Assembly (NCBI RefSeq): GCF_014203355.1
Contig: NZ_JACHIR010000001.1
Location: 8,124,038 to 8,188,037 of the forward strand
DNA from: Kutzneria kofuensis
Lineage (GTDB): Bacteria; Actinomycetota; Actinomycetes; Mycobacteriales; Pseudonocardiaceae
Length of the DNA stretch: 64,000 nt
Direction: 5' to 3'
Shown: one piece after another, positions 35,263 through 43,969 of the stretch
Position numbering within the stretch: the stretch's first letter is position 1
Layout of the letters: each line of letters opens with the position of its first letter
Translations under genes and position numbers: made by a program
Notes under the pieces: generated by a model
Seen by the model: only the letters and a program-made list of their open reading frames with translations
Told to the model about the DNA's origin: nothing
Database searches by the model: none

Positions 35263-36673
35263 CCGGCTGGAGTTGCGCCACCACCTGCGGGCCAACCGGG
35301 AGCGCGATCCGGACGGCCCGGCCGTTCGGAGCGGCTCGGTCGTGACCACGTGGGCGGAGCTGCACGACGCCGCCCTCGCGGTCGCGGCTGGCGCCGCTGC
35401 ACTGCCGGCCGGCCCGGTGGTGGTCGTGGCCGACGGCAGCGTGGCCGGCGTGGCCACCGTGCTCGGCCTGCTCGTCGCCGGCGTGACCATCGCCCTGGTG
35501 GAGGAGCGCAGTTCCTACCTGACCGATGAAAGCTCGGTGTTGCACGGGTTCGGCGCGGTCGCGGTGGTCAGTCCGGACGGCGTGGGCGCGGGCTCGCTGG
35601 CCGGCTGGCGGTACCGCGATCTGTCTGCTCAGCAGGCAGATCCGGCCGGCGGTCCCGACGGTGAGCTGCTGCAACTGACCTCGGGCAGCACCGGCGAGCC
35701 TCGGCTGGCCCGTCAGACGCTGCGCAGCGCCTTGACCGGTGCGCGCAGCTACCGCACGGCGTTCGCGCTGACCCACGAGGACTCGGTGCTGCTCACCGTC
35801 CCGCCGGCACACTCGTTCGGCCTGATCGGCGGTGTGCTGGCGGCGGTAGTCAGCGGCGCGTCGTTGTGGTTGCTGCCCAGGTTCTCCGTGCGCGGCGCGC
35901 TGGACGCCATCACCGCGGGCGCAACGGTCATGCTCGGGACACCGTTGGTGTACCGGCTGCTCACGCCGGTGTTGCGGCCCGAGATGTCACGGATGCGGAT
36001 CGCGTTGTCCTCCGGCGGTCCGCTGGCCGAGGAACTCGCCGCGCGGGCCGCCGACCGGCTGGGCTGCCCGGTCCGGCAGGTCTACGGCAGCACCGAGACC
36101 GGGCTGATCGCCTGCCATCCGGCCACCGTGGCGGACTGGCCGGCGGGATCGGTGGGTGTGGCCGCGCCCGGCGTGCGGCTGCGGGTCCGCGAGGGCCGGG
36201 TGCAGGTGCGCACCTCGACGCTGTTCCTCGGCTACGCCGGGGAAACCGACCCGGTGTCCACAGAGGACGGCTTCTACGACACCGGTGACACCGGCCTGCT
36301 CGGCGCGGCCGGGCACCTGTTCCTCACCGGACGCAAGGAGAGCTTCATCAACGTCGGCGGGCGCAAGGTGAACCCGCAGCGGATCGCCCGCATCCTGGGC
36401 GAGTGCCCGGGCGTCCGGGACGTGTACGTGTACGGCCATCCCGCCCGTGGCGGGGAGCAGCAGGTGCACGCCGCGGTGGTGCTGGCCCCGCCGGCCACGG
36501 CGGCGGACGTGATGGCGTTCTGCCGGTCCCGGCGGCTGATGCCGTACGAGGTGCCGCACCGCCTGCATCCACTGCCCGAACTGCCGCGGTCGGCGATGGG
36601 CAAGGTCAGCCGGCGCGCGGTGGCCGAGGCCGTCGCGGCGCGGTCCAGTGACGAGAGCGAGGGAACTACGTGA
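35252..36673 (+). CDS. AMP-dependent acyl ligase paired with the carrier protein
   Basis: A 473-residue adenylate-forming enzyme with a short N-terminal domain. Motifs: TSGSTGEPR (P-loop, with Arg at the usual Lys), LSSGGPL, YGSTETG (adenine loop), FYDTGDTG (ribose Asp), FINVGGRKVNP (hinge) and the catalytic C-terminal Lys in RSAMGKVSRR. It resembles benzoate/aryl-acid ligases and would load an acyl or aryl acid on the adjacent carrier. Start and carrier stop overlap by 11 bp, and its stop overlaps the next gene's start. It is one of two acyl ligases in the window. Confidence 0.88.
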   Translation: MRADRLELRHHLRANRERDPDGPAVRSGSVVTTWAELHDAALAVAAGAAALPAGPVVVVADGSVAGVATVLGLLVAGVTIALVEERSSYLTDESSVLHGFGAVAVVSPDGVGAGSLAGWRYRDLSAQQADPAGGPDGELLQLTSGSTGEPRLARQTLRSALTGARSYRTAFALTHEDSVLLTVPPAHSFGLIGGVLAAVVSGASLWLLPRFSVRGALDAITAGATVMLGTPLVYRLLTPVLRPEMSRMRIALSSGGPLAEELAARAADRLGCPVRQVYGSTETGLIACHPATVADWPAGSVGVAAPGVRLRVREGRVQVRTSTLFLGYAGETDPVSTEDGFYDTGDTGLLGAAGHLFLTGRKESFINVGGRKVNPQRIARILGECPGVRDVYVYGHPARGGEQQVHAAVVLAPPATAADVMAFCRSRRLMPYEVPHRLHPLPELPRSAMGKVSRRAVAEAVAARSSDESEGTT

Positions 36674-37998
36674 TGAACCCGGGAAACCGGCCGGACGCGG
36701 GCCAGGTCGGCGTGCTCGGCCTCGGCTACGTCGGCCTGCTGCTGGCGCTGTCGCTGGCCCGGCAGGGCCGTTCGGTGGTCGGCGTGGACAGCAGCCCCCA
36801 CGTGCGGGCCGAACTGCGGGCCGGCCGCCCGCAGTTCTTCGAGCCCGGACTGGACGAGTTGCTGACCGCCGAGTTGGGCCGTCGGTTCACCGTGGCCGAC
36901 CAGCTGCCGGACACGCCGCTGGACGCGGTGATCATCTGCGTCGGCACCGCCGTGCACCCGGTCACCAAGCGGCCCGACCTCAGGGACCTGACGTCCGCCC
37001 TGGAGCACGTGGCCGAGCACGTCGGCGACGACACGCTGGTGGTGGTGCGCAGCACGGTCCCGGTCGGCACGACCCGGGACGTGATCGTCCCGAAGCTGCG
37101 GGAGCGGGTGGCGCGGCCGCTGGTGGCGTTCTGTCCCGAGCGGACGATCCAGGGCAAGGCGTTGGCCGAGATCGTGTCGTTGCCGCAGGTCATCGGCGCC
37201 GACGACGAGCGGTCCCTGGCCCGGGCCGAGGAGTTGTTCGCCCCGGTCGCGCCCGACCAGGTGACGGTGTCCAGCCTCGGGGCCGCGGAGATGGTCAAGC
37301 TGGCCTGCAACTCGCACACCGACCTGATCTACGGGTTCGGCAACGAGATCGCGCTGATGTCCGAGGCGCTGGGCCTGGACGCCGACGAGGTGATCGCCGC
37401 CGCCAACCTGCGTTACCCGCGCCCCGACCTGTCCCGTCCCGGCTACGTCGGCGGCAGCTGCCTGATCAAGGATCCCCACCTGCTGCGGTACTCCGCCGAG
37501 CAGGCCGGCTACCGGCCACCGATGGTGCTGGCCGCGCGCCACGTCAACGAGCTGGTGCCGAGGGTGGTGGCCGACCACGTGCTGACGGCGCTGGCGGCCA
37601 AGGGGTGCTCGCCGGACGAGGCCACGGTTCTGGTGTGCGGCATGGCCTACAAGGGCCGGCCGGAGACCGACGACGTGCGTGGCTCGGCCGCCGTCGAGGT
37701 GGCGGCCACGCTGCGGGGGCGGGTGTCCCGGCTGCTGGGCCATGACTTCGTGGTGGCGCCGGAGCGCATCGAGGGCCTGGGCTACCAGCCGGTCGAGCTG
37801 CCCGCCGGCCTGGCCGACGCCGACGCGCTGCTGGTGCTGGTCGACCATCCCCGCTACGCCGAGCAGCTGAGGCACGAGGTCGTACGCAAGCAGATGCGCT
37901 CGCCCGCGGTCGTGGTGGACATGTGGGGAGTCCTGGCCGACGAGCTGGCCGACGCCCCGGACGTCGAGTACCGGAGGTTCGGCCATGGCATCCGGTGA
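36673..37998 (+). CDS. UDP-glucose/GDP-mannose-dehydrogenase family nucleotide-sugar dehydrogenase
   Basis: A 441-residue enzyme that oxidises a UDP-sugar C6 alcohol to the uronic acid in two NAD-dependent steps. The NAD motif GVLGLGYVGLLLAL (13-26) is followed by ICVGTAVHP, RSTVPVGTT and the catalytic Cys263 in GYVGGSCLIKDP. The C-terminal UDP-binding domain includes GMAYKGRPETDDVRGSAAVEV. The GTG-ATG doublet at 36670-36675 makes the start ambiguous by one codon; GAGGGA lies 5-8 bases upstream. With the following SDR gene it forms the classical UDP-glucuronate to UDP-xylose route (CalS8/CalS9-type). Confidence 0.9.
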   Translation: MNPGNRPDAGQVGVLGLGYVGLLLALSLARQGRSVVGVDSSPHVRAELRAGRPQFFEPGLDELLTAELGRRFTVADQLPDTPLDAVIICVGTAVHPVTKRPDLRDLTSALEHVAEHVGDDTLVVVRSTVPVGTTRDVIVPKLRERVARPLVAFCPERTIQGKALAEIVSLPQVIGADDERSLARAEELFAPVAPDQVTVSSLGAAEMVKLACNSHTDLIYGFGNEIALMSEALGLDADEVIAAANLRYPRPDLSRPGYVGGSCLIKDPHLLRYSAEQAGYRPPMVLAARHVNELVPRVVADHVLTALAAKGCSPDEATVLVCGMAYKGRPETDDVRGSAAVEVAATLRGRVSRLLGHDFVVAPERIEGLGYQPVELPAGLADADALLVLVDHPRYAEQLRHEVVRKQMRSPAVVVDMWGVLADELADAPDVEYRRFGHGIR

Positions 37999-38959
37999 GC
38001 GCGTGCTGATCACCGGCGGGGCCGGTTTCGTCGGGCTGCACCTGGCCCGCCGCCTGCTGGCCGAGGACGCCGAGGTCACCCTGCTGGACGACTTCTCCCG
38101 TGGCCGGCGGGACGCCGACCTGAGCGAGCTGGCCCGGTTGGCCGAGCTGGTCGAGCACGACCTGCGCGAGCCCATCCCGAACCACCTGCTCACCGGCCGC
38201 TACACCCACGTCTACCACCTGGCCGCCGTCGTCGGCGTGCAGCGGGTGCACGACAACCCGAACCGCACGCTGGACGTCAACCTGCGCGCGGCCCTCAACG
38301 TGCTCGACTGGTGCCGCCGCGTGGAGCCGGAGTCGGTGTTCCTCAGCTCCACCAGCGAGGTCGCCGACGGCGCGGCCGAGCTCGGGCTGATCGGCTACCC
38401 GACCACCGAGAACGGGCCGTTCGCGCTGCCCGAGCCGGCCCAGCCGCGCGCGTCGTACGCGCTGAGCAAGCAGGTGGCCGAGTTCCTGTTCCGGCACAAC
38501 GGCGCCGGCCTGCGGGTGCGGATCGGGCGCTACCACAACATCTACGGCCCCCGGATGGGCAACGAGCACGTGGTCCCGCAGTTCATCGCCCGCGCCCTGG
38601 CCCGCCAGGACCCGTTCCCGGTGTACGGGACCGACCAGACCCGGGCGTTCTGCTACATCGAGGACGCCGTCACCGCGACCGTGGCGCTGGCCCGGCTGGC
38701 CGGCGACGAGGCGGTCGTCGCCAACATCGGCAACGACCAGGAGGAGATCCCGATCGGCCGGCTCGCCGAGCAGGTGACCGCGCTGGCCGGGTACCGGCCC
38801 GCGCTGCGGCCGCTCGACGCGCCGCCCAGCTCGCCCCGGCGGCGGCTGCCCGACCTCACCACGCTGCGGGCGACCGTGGACTACCGGCCGGCGGTGGACC
38901 TGGCTGAGGGGCTGCGCCGGACATTCCACTGGTACGCGGCACAACCGGTGCCGGCATGA
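37985..38959 (+). CDS. Extended SDR: UDP-glucuronate decarboxylase or NDP-sugar epimerase/dehydratase
   Basis: A 324-residue extended short-chain dehydrogenase with the NAD motif TGGAGFVGLHLA (10-21), the serine strand SSTSEVADG, catalytic ASYALSK (Tyr-x3-Lys) and the sugar-site region RYHNIYGPRMGNEHVVPQFI. Conversion of UDP-glucuronic acid to UDP-xylose or a 4-keto-pentose is favoured because the partner gene, overlapping by 14 bp, is a UDP-sugar dehydrogenase. Epimerase function remains possible. No typical dTDP-glucose 4,6-dehydratase is seen in the window, which supports a pentose product. Confidence 0.85.
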   Translation: MASGERVLITGGAGFVGLHLARRLLAEDAEVTLLDDFSRGRRDADLSELARLAELVEHDLREPIPNHLLTGRYTHVYHLAAVVGVQRVHDNPNRTLDVNLRAALNVLDWCRRVEPESVFLSSTSEVADGAAELGLIGYPTTENGPFALPEPAQPRASYALSKQVAEFLFRHNGAGLRVRIGRYHNIYGPRMGNEHVVPQFIARALARQDPFPVYGTDQTRAFCYIEDAVTATVALARLAGDEAVVANIGNDQEEIPIGRLAEQVTALAGYRPALRPLDAPPSSPRRRLPDLTTLRATVDYRPAVDLAEGLRRTFHWYAAQPVPA

Positions 38960-40755
38960 CCTTCACCGTGCGGAACGGGCGGTTGTGGCGGGACGGGGCC
39001 GAGTTCGTCGCCATCGGCGTGAACTACCACCCGTCCCGGGCCGGCTGTGCCATCTGGACCGACTGGGCGCCGGACGTGCTGGCCGCCGACTTCCGGCGGA
39101 TGGCCGCGGACGGGCTGAACACGGTGCGGCTGTTCGTGTTCTGGCGCGACTTCGAGCCGGCCGCCGGCCGTTACCGGGCGGAGTCGTTCGCCCGGCTGCG
39201 GGAGGCGGTGCGGCTGGCCGGTGCGGCCGGGCTGGCGTGCGTGCTGTCGGTGTGCACGATCTTCATGAACGGCCAGCTGCTCGAACCGGCCTGGCGGCGC
39301 GGCGAGAACCTGTGGCGGGACGAGGAAACCCTGCGCCGGCAGGAGGAGTTCGTCCGCAGGGTGGCCCGCGAACTGTCCGAAGTGGACAACATACTGGCGC
39401 TCGACCTCGGCGACGAGATCGAGAACGTCGACCCGGTGGCCGCGCGCGGGCTCGGCCCGGCGGAGGTCGCCGCCTGGCGGGCCCGGCTGGCGGCCGCGAT
39501 CCGGGCCGAACTGCCGTCGGCCCTCGTGGTCCAGGCCACCGGCGCCACCGGGGTGTTCGGCGGCTCGGCGTTCGGCGTCGACAACTCGGCCGCGCTCGAC
39601 CTCGTTGCCACGCACGGATTCCCGCTGTGGGCACCGGGCTCGGTCGAGTCCACCGACTCGTACAAGGCCACCAACCTGGTGCCGTTCCTGGTGCGGTTCG
39701 CCGCCGCGTACGGGGCGCCGTTCGTGGACGAGTTCGGCAGCTACGGCGTGGACGAGCCGACCGCGGCCCGCTACCTCCGGGCCGCCGGCGCGTCCACCAT
39801 CGCCAACGGCGGCAACGGACTGCTGGCCTGGTGCTGGCAGGACATCACCGCCACCGGGGAGCCCTACCGGGACCGGCCCAACGAGCGAGCGGTGGGGCTG
39901 CGCCGGCCCGACGGCCGGGCGAAGCCGGCGCTGGCCGAACTCCGCCGGCTGGCGGCGAGCCGAGAGCTGAGCGGCCGGTCCGACCGGCCGCCGATCGCGA
40001 TCTACCTGCCGGAACGGGTGCGCGGCGGTGGAGCGTCCTACCTGGACGGTGAGCCGGGAACGATCGGCGCCTTCTACGCCTACCTGCTGCTCAAGCGGGC
40101 CCACCTGCCGTTCGACCTGGTGTCGGGCCCGCTGGACGGCTACCGGCTGGTGCTGTGCCCTTCGGTCACCCGGGTGACCATGACCGATCTGGACCGGTTG
40201 CGGGCGCACGTGGACTCCGGCGGCGTGCTGTACTACTCGCTTGGGGATCATCTGCACGGCTTTCCCGGCGCGGACCTGGCCGGGGTCGAACTCGTGGACT
40301 TCCGGCTGGACCCGGGCGGCGAATCGGTGCTGCGCTGGGACGACGACGAGTGGCCGCTGCACTGGCCGGCGCGGCAGCGGAGCCGGGTCGCCGCGACCAC
40401 GGCCACCCGACTGGCCGGCGACGACCGGGCGATGGTGCTGGACAACCGGGTAGGCGCCGGCCGGGTGCTGTTCTGTTCGGCCCCGTTCGAACGTCTGCTC
40501 GACCGGCCCGGCCTGCTCGCTTCCGGGCGCTGGGAACGGTTCTACCGCCGGATCGCCGAGCTGGCCGGGCTGCGGCCGGCGATCGGCGGCGCCGATCCGG
40601 ACGTCGAGATCGTGCCGAAGCGAGGGCACGCGGTGGTGATCAATCACGGGGTCGCGCCGACCCGCTGCGAGCTGACCTGGCCGGGCCGGGCCGATCCGGT
40701 CACGGTGGAACTGGCCGGCAAGGACTGGTGTGTTGTCCGAGAGGACGTGCGATGA
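38956..40755 (+). CDS. Cytosolic clan-A glycoside hydrolase (GH5/GH42-like) with C-terminal accessory domains
   Basis: A 599-residue protein with no signal peptide. Residues about 1-335 form a TIM-barrel glycosidase: GVNYHPSRAG, LNTVRLFVFWRDFEP, candidate acid/base Glu154 in LGDEIEN, and candidate nucleophile Glu259 in FVDEFGSYG. Residues about 345-510 look like the trimerisation/amidotransferase-like domain of GH42-type enzymes, followed by a small beta domain. The start overlaps the SDR stop (ATGA). An intracellular glycosidase inside a sugar-biosynthesis operon is unusual. It may remove a protecting sugar, edit the glycan or detoxify the product; transglycosylation is also conceivable. Confidence 0.8.
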   Translation: MTFTVRNGRLWRDGAEFVAIGVNYHPSRAGCAIWTDWAPDVLAADFRRMAADGLNTVRLFVFWRDFEPAAGRYRAESFARLREAVRLAGAAGLACVLSVCTIFMNGQLLEPAWRRGENLWRDEETLRRQEEFVRRVARELSEVDNILALDLGDEIENVDPVAARGLGPAEVAAWRARLAAAIRAELPSALVVQATGATGVFGGSAFGVDNSAALDLVATHGFPLWAPGSVESTDSYKATNLVPFLVRFAAAYGAPFVDEFGSYGVDEPTAARYLRAAGASTIANGGNGLLAWCWQDITATGEPYRDRPNERAVGLRRPDGRAKPALAELRRLAASRELSGRSDRPPIAIYLPERVRGGGASYLDGEPGTIGAFYAYLLLKRAHLPFDLVSGPLDGYRLVLCPSVTRVTMTDLDRLRAHVDSGGVLYYSLGDHLHGFPGADLAGVELVDFRLDPGGESVLRWDDDEWPLHWPARQRSRVAATTATRLAGDDRAMVLDNRVGAGRVLFCSAPFERLLDRPGLLASGRWERFYRRIAELAGLRPAIGGADPDVEIVPKRGHAVVINHGVAPTRCELTWPGRADPVTVELAGKDWCVVREDVR

Positions 40756-41774
40756 AAGGCGTTGTCTACCACGGGCCCGGCGACGTCCGGGTGCACGACG
40801 ACCTGCCGATGCCGCAGCTGCGCGGGCCGCGAGACGCCGTGGTCAGGGTGACGATCACCGCGATCTGCGGCACCGATCTCCATCCCTACCGGCACGAACT
40901 CCCCGGCCTGCCGGCCGGGACCGTGCTGGGCCACGAGTTCGTGGGCACCGTGGCCGCCGCCGGAACCGAGGTCCCGTTCGCTGTCGGCGACCGCGTCCTC
41001 GCCTCCGATCTGGTGGCATGTGGACGGTGCCGGAACTGCGCCCTGGGCTGGCATTACCAGTGTTCGGAGGCGACCTTGTTCGGTTACGGCACGGTGGTGG
41101 GGGAGAGCCTGCCCGGCGGCCAGGCCGAGTACGTGCGGGTGCCGTTCGCGGACGTTGTGCTGTCGAGGATCCCGGCCGACGTCGAGGACGAGGAGGCGTT
41201 GTTCGCGGGAGACATTCTCACCACCGGTTACGCCGCTGTGGAAGCAGCCGGCCTGCGGCCGGGCGAGACGGTGGCCGTGATCGGCGGCGGTCCGGTCGGA
41301 GCGTGCGCGGCGATGTCCGCCGTCACCGCCGGCGCGGCGCGCGTGGTGGTGGTCGACCCGGACGACGGCCGCCGGGCCTGGGCTCGATCGCGGGGATGGC
41401 TTGCCGCCCAACCGGATTCGCCGGAGGCCGCGGACGCCGACGTGGTGATCGAAGCGGTCGGCGACGCCGAGGCGCTGCGCTGCGCGGTGCGCACCGCGGC
41501 CCGCCGCGGCCGGGTCGTCTCGATCGGCGCGCACCATTCGCCGGACCTGCCCTTCCCGGCCGACATCGCGTTCGCCCGGGAGCTGTCGGTGCGGTTCGTG
41601 GTCGGCGACCCGATCCGGTGCCGGGACCGGGTCCTCGACCTGGTGCGCGCCGACCGGCTGGATCCCACGGCGCTCGTGTCGCACCGGCTGCCGCTGTCCG
41701 CCGCCGCCAACGGATACCGGCTGTTCGACCGGCGCGAGGCGGTCAAGGTCCTGTTGCACGTAGGTGACCGGTGA
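40752..41774 (+). CDS. Zinc-dependent dehydrogenase (sorbitol/threonine dehydrogenase type)
   Basis: A 340-residue MDR enzyme with catalytic-zinc elements AICGTDLHPY and GHEFVG, a structural-zinc cluster CGRCRNCALGWHYQC with four cysteines, and the Rossmann motif GGGPVGACAAM followed by VVVDPDDGR (acidic, suggesting NAD preference). Family members oxidise sugar alcohols or amino-alcohol carbinols to ketones. Coupled to the glycosidase by an ATGA overlap, it is probably a sugar-tailoring enzyme, for example generating a keto group for the aminotransferase. It is the last gene of this plus-strand operon. Confidence 0.88.
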   Translation: MKGVVYHGPGDVRVHDDLPMPQLRGPRDAVVRVTITAICGTDLHPYRHELPGLPAGTVLGHEFVGTVAAAGTEVPFAVGDRVLASDLVACGRCRNCALGWHYQCSEATLFGYGTVVGESLPGGQAEYVRVPFADVVLSRIPADVEDEEALFAGDILTTGYAAVEAAGLRPGETVAVIGGGPVGACAAMSAVTAGAARVVVVDPDDGRRAWARSRGWLAAQPDSPEAADADVVIEAVGDAEALRCAVRTAARRGRVVSIGAHHSPDLPFPADIAFARELSVRFVVGDPIRCRDRVLDLVRADRLDPTALVSHRLPLSAAANGYRLFDRREAVKVLLHVGDR

Positions 41775-41876
41775 CCTACCCGTTCGGCGCGGTCACTCGA
41801 CCGGTCCTTGGCGCCTTACCGGCGCCGCGGTGATCCGCGATCGTAGGACCACGAACTTACCGCACCTGGAGGCGAG

Positions 41877-42809
41877 ATGACGTCGTTGGCCGCCGTGGCC
41901 AGCTATCTCCCGGAGCAGGTCACGCCGATCACGCCGTATCTGGCGCGTGTCGGCCTGAGCCCGTCGCAGATCAAGCTGTACCACCGGTTCTACGGATTCG
42001 CCGAGGTCCGGCTGGCGCCGGGCAGCTCCGGCGCCGACCTGATGCTGGCGGTGGCCGACCGGCTGCCCGAGCTGCGCGGCCAGCAGCACCGGGTGCGCTA
42101 CCTGGTGCAGGCCCGGACGATCCAGCTGGCCGCGCCCTATCCGTACAACCCGCTGCACGAGGTGCGGGAGGCCCTGGGGCTGAAGAACGCCACCGCCTTC
42201 TCGCTCACCCAGCACGCCTGCGCCTCCGGGCTGCTCGCCGTGGACCTGTGCGGCAAGCTGCTGGCGTCCGACGGCGACCCGGACGCGCTGGCGCTGATCC
42301 TGGCCGGGGAGAAGGCGTTCACCCCGTCCGCGCAGGTGATCGCCGACTCGGCGATCATGGGCGAGGGCATGGCCGCGGTGCTGGTGCGGGCCGGCGGCGA
42401 CCGGGACGTGATGATCGGCTACGCCACCCGCACGCACGGCCGGTTCCACACCGGACCGTTCCTGAGCCCGGAGCTGATGACGGAGTTCGACCAGCTCTAC
42501 GCGCCCGCGCTGGCCGAGGTGATCACCGCGGCGGTGGCCCGCGCCGGTCTCACCCCGGACGACATAGCGCTGGTGCTGCCGCACAACGTCAACCAGATGT
42601 CCTGGTTCCGGGTGGCCAAGCTGGTGGGGCTGCCCCGGGACCGGATCGCGCTGGAGAACCTGCCCAAGCTGGGGCACTGCTTCTGCGCGGACTCGTTCAT
42701 CAACTACCGCGCCGTCCGCGACGACGGCCGGCTGCGGCCCGGCGACCACTACGTGATGACCTCGGTGGGACTCGGCGCCACGTTCTCGGCCATGGTGTTC
42801 CGCCACTAG
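41877..42809 (+). CDS. KASIII (FabH/CerJ-like) ketosynthase or acyltransferase with altered active site
   Basis: A 310-residue thiolase-fold enzyme. The nucleophile Cys115 lies in TQHACASG and His236 in LPHNVNQMSW, aligning with the FabH Cys and His. The third FabH residue, Asn in HGNTSAA, is replaced: the corresponding stretch reads HCFCADS. Loss of that Asn is common in KASIII-like acyltransferases (CerJ/ChlB3 type), which transfer rather than condense acyl groups. CTGGAGG before the ATG gives a strong start. It begins a tight operon with an ACP, a Cys-less homologue and two acyl-CoA-dehydrogenase-like genes. Confidence 0.85.
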   Translation: MTSLAAVASYLPEQVTPITPYLARVGLSPSQIKLYHRFYGFAEVRLAPGSSGADLMLAVADRLPELRGQQHRVRYLVQARTIQLAAPYPYNPLHEVREALGLKNATAFSLTQHACASGLLAVDLCGKLLASDGDPDALALILAGEKAFTPSAQVIADSAIMGEGMAAVLVRAGGDRDVMIGYATRTHGRFHTGPFLSPELMTEFDQLYAPALAEVITAAVARAGLTPDDIALVLPHNVNQMSWFRVAKLVGLPRDRIALENLPKLGHCFCADSFINYRAVRDDGRLRPGDHYVMTSVGLGATFSAMVFRH

Positions 42810-42837
42810 CGACGACAACAGGTGTGAGGAGACGAAG

Positions 42838-43110
42838 ATGACCGAAGGCAAGACCGGACTGGACCGGCGCCAGGTGGTCGAGACCTCGATCGGCGTGCTG
42901 GCCGAGATGGTGCGCCGCCCGGCGGAGACGATCTCCGAGCAGACCCGGCTGTTCGAGGAGCTGGGCCTGGATTCGGTGAACACCCTCGAACTGCTGATGC
43001 ATCTCGAGGAGCTGCTGCGGTTCCAGTTCGACGCGGACACCCTGGAGCAGCGCTACCTGGAGACGGTGGGCACGTTGGCCAGCTACGTCGTCGACCAGGC
43101 GGGCCGCTGA
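42838..43110 (+). CDS. Acyl carrier protein
   Basis: A 90-residue ACP with the phosphopantetheine site ELGLDSVNTLEL (Ser46), the LGxDS form typical of polyketide and fatty-acid carriers and different from the GGDS carrier at 34993. The gap to KASIII is 28 bp and to the next gene 1 bp. It is the likely acyl platform for the KASIII and the acyl-CoA-dehydrogenase-like enzymes beside it. Confidence 0.9.
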   Translation: MTEGKTGLDRRQVVETSIGVLAEMVRRPAETISEQTRLFEELGLDSVNTLELLMHLEELLRFQFDADTLEQRYLETVGTLASYVVDQAGR

Positions 43111-43111
43111 C

Positions 43112-43969
43112 ATGTACCTGGCCGGAGCGTTCGCGGAGGCGCCGGCGGGAGCGGGTCACCGCCCCTTCCGGATCAGCATGGCCGCCAGCCGGGTCGCCGG
43201 CGCCGGCCGGGCCTACGACCCCGGCCTGATCAGCTACTTCGCCGATCTGGCCGCGCTGTACGGGCTGCGGCACCGGGCCGACTACTTCACCCGGGTGCGT
43301 CGCAACACGTTCACCGACCTGGTGGCGGGCACGCTCGGCCGGCTCGACGGCTCGCTCGGGCCGGTGGACATCGCCGTGCTGGCGCACAGCACGCCGGACG
43401 CGGAGCCGGGCTGGCCGGCCTGCTACCTGGCCGAGGCGCTGCCCGGCGACCCGCTCGTGATGGCCGTGTCCGACCAGGGCACGGTCGCCCCGTTCAGCGC
43501 GCTGCGGATCATCGCGGACTACATGGCGCTGGACGGTATGCGGCGGGCGCTGCTGGTGGTGGCCGACCAGACGACGCTGATGAGCGACGAGCAGCCGCCG
43601 TCCGGCGCGGTGATGCCCACCCAGGACGCGGTGGTGGCCCTGGTCCTGGAGCGGCAGGACCAGGGCGCTGAGCTGAGCACGAGTCAGTTCTCCGACATCG
43701 GTGTGGAAGAAGCCGTGACGACCGTGGCCGAGTTGGCCCGCGAGGCCGGTCCGGCGGTGGTGGCGGTCGGGCCGGACCTGGCCGCTGTGGCCGAGCTCTG
43801 CCCGACGGCGCCGGTGCGGGTGGCCGAGAACGGCCGTCCCTGCACCGGGGCCTGGGACGGGCTCGGCACGAGCTGGCCGGACGAGGGCCGGCTGGCGCTG
43901 GTCGCCGACTACGACCGGGCACTGCGCTACCTCGGGCTGTGCCTGGTCGAAGTGGGCGGTCGGCCGTGA
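43112..43969 (+). CDS. KASIII-like protein lacking the active-site cysteine
   Basis: A 285-residue protein with a thiolase-like layout (DIAVLAHSTPDAEPG, then LALVADYDRALRYLGLCLVEV at the end). Where KASIII enzymes have their Cys, it reads SDQGTVAPFSALRI, so no nucleophile is present. Such proteins could act as a structural or chain-length partner, like chain-length factors, or bind an acyl-ACP. It follows the ACP by 1 bp and overlaps the next start (GTGA). I infer that it works as a complex with the KASIII at 41877. Confidence 0.7.
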   Translation: MYLAGAFAEAPAGAGHRPFRISMAASRVAGAGRAYDPGLISYFADLAALYGLRHRADYFTRVRRNTFTDLVAGTLGRLDGSLGPVDIAVLAHSTPDAEPGWPACYLAEALPGDPLVMAVSDQGTVAPFSALRIIADYMALDGMRRALLVVADQTTLMSDEQPPSGAVMPTQDAVVALVLERQDQGAELSTSQFSDIGVEEAVTTVAELAREAGPAVVAVGPDLAAVAELCPTAPVRVAENGRPCTGAWDGLGTSWPDEGRLALVADYDRALRYLGLCLVEVGGRP

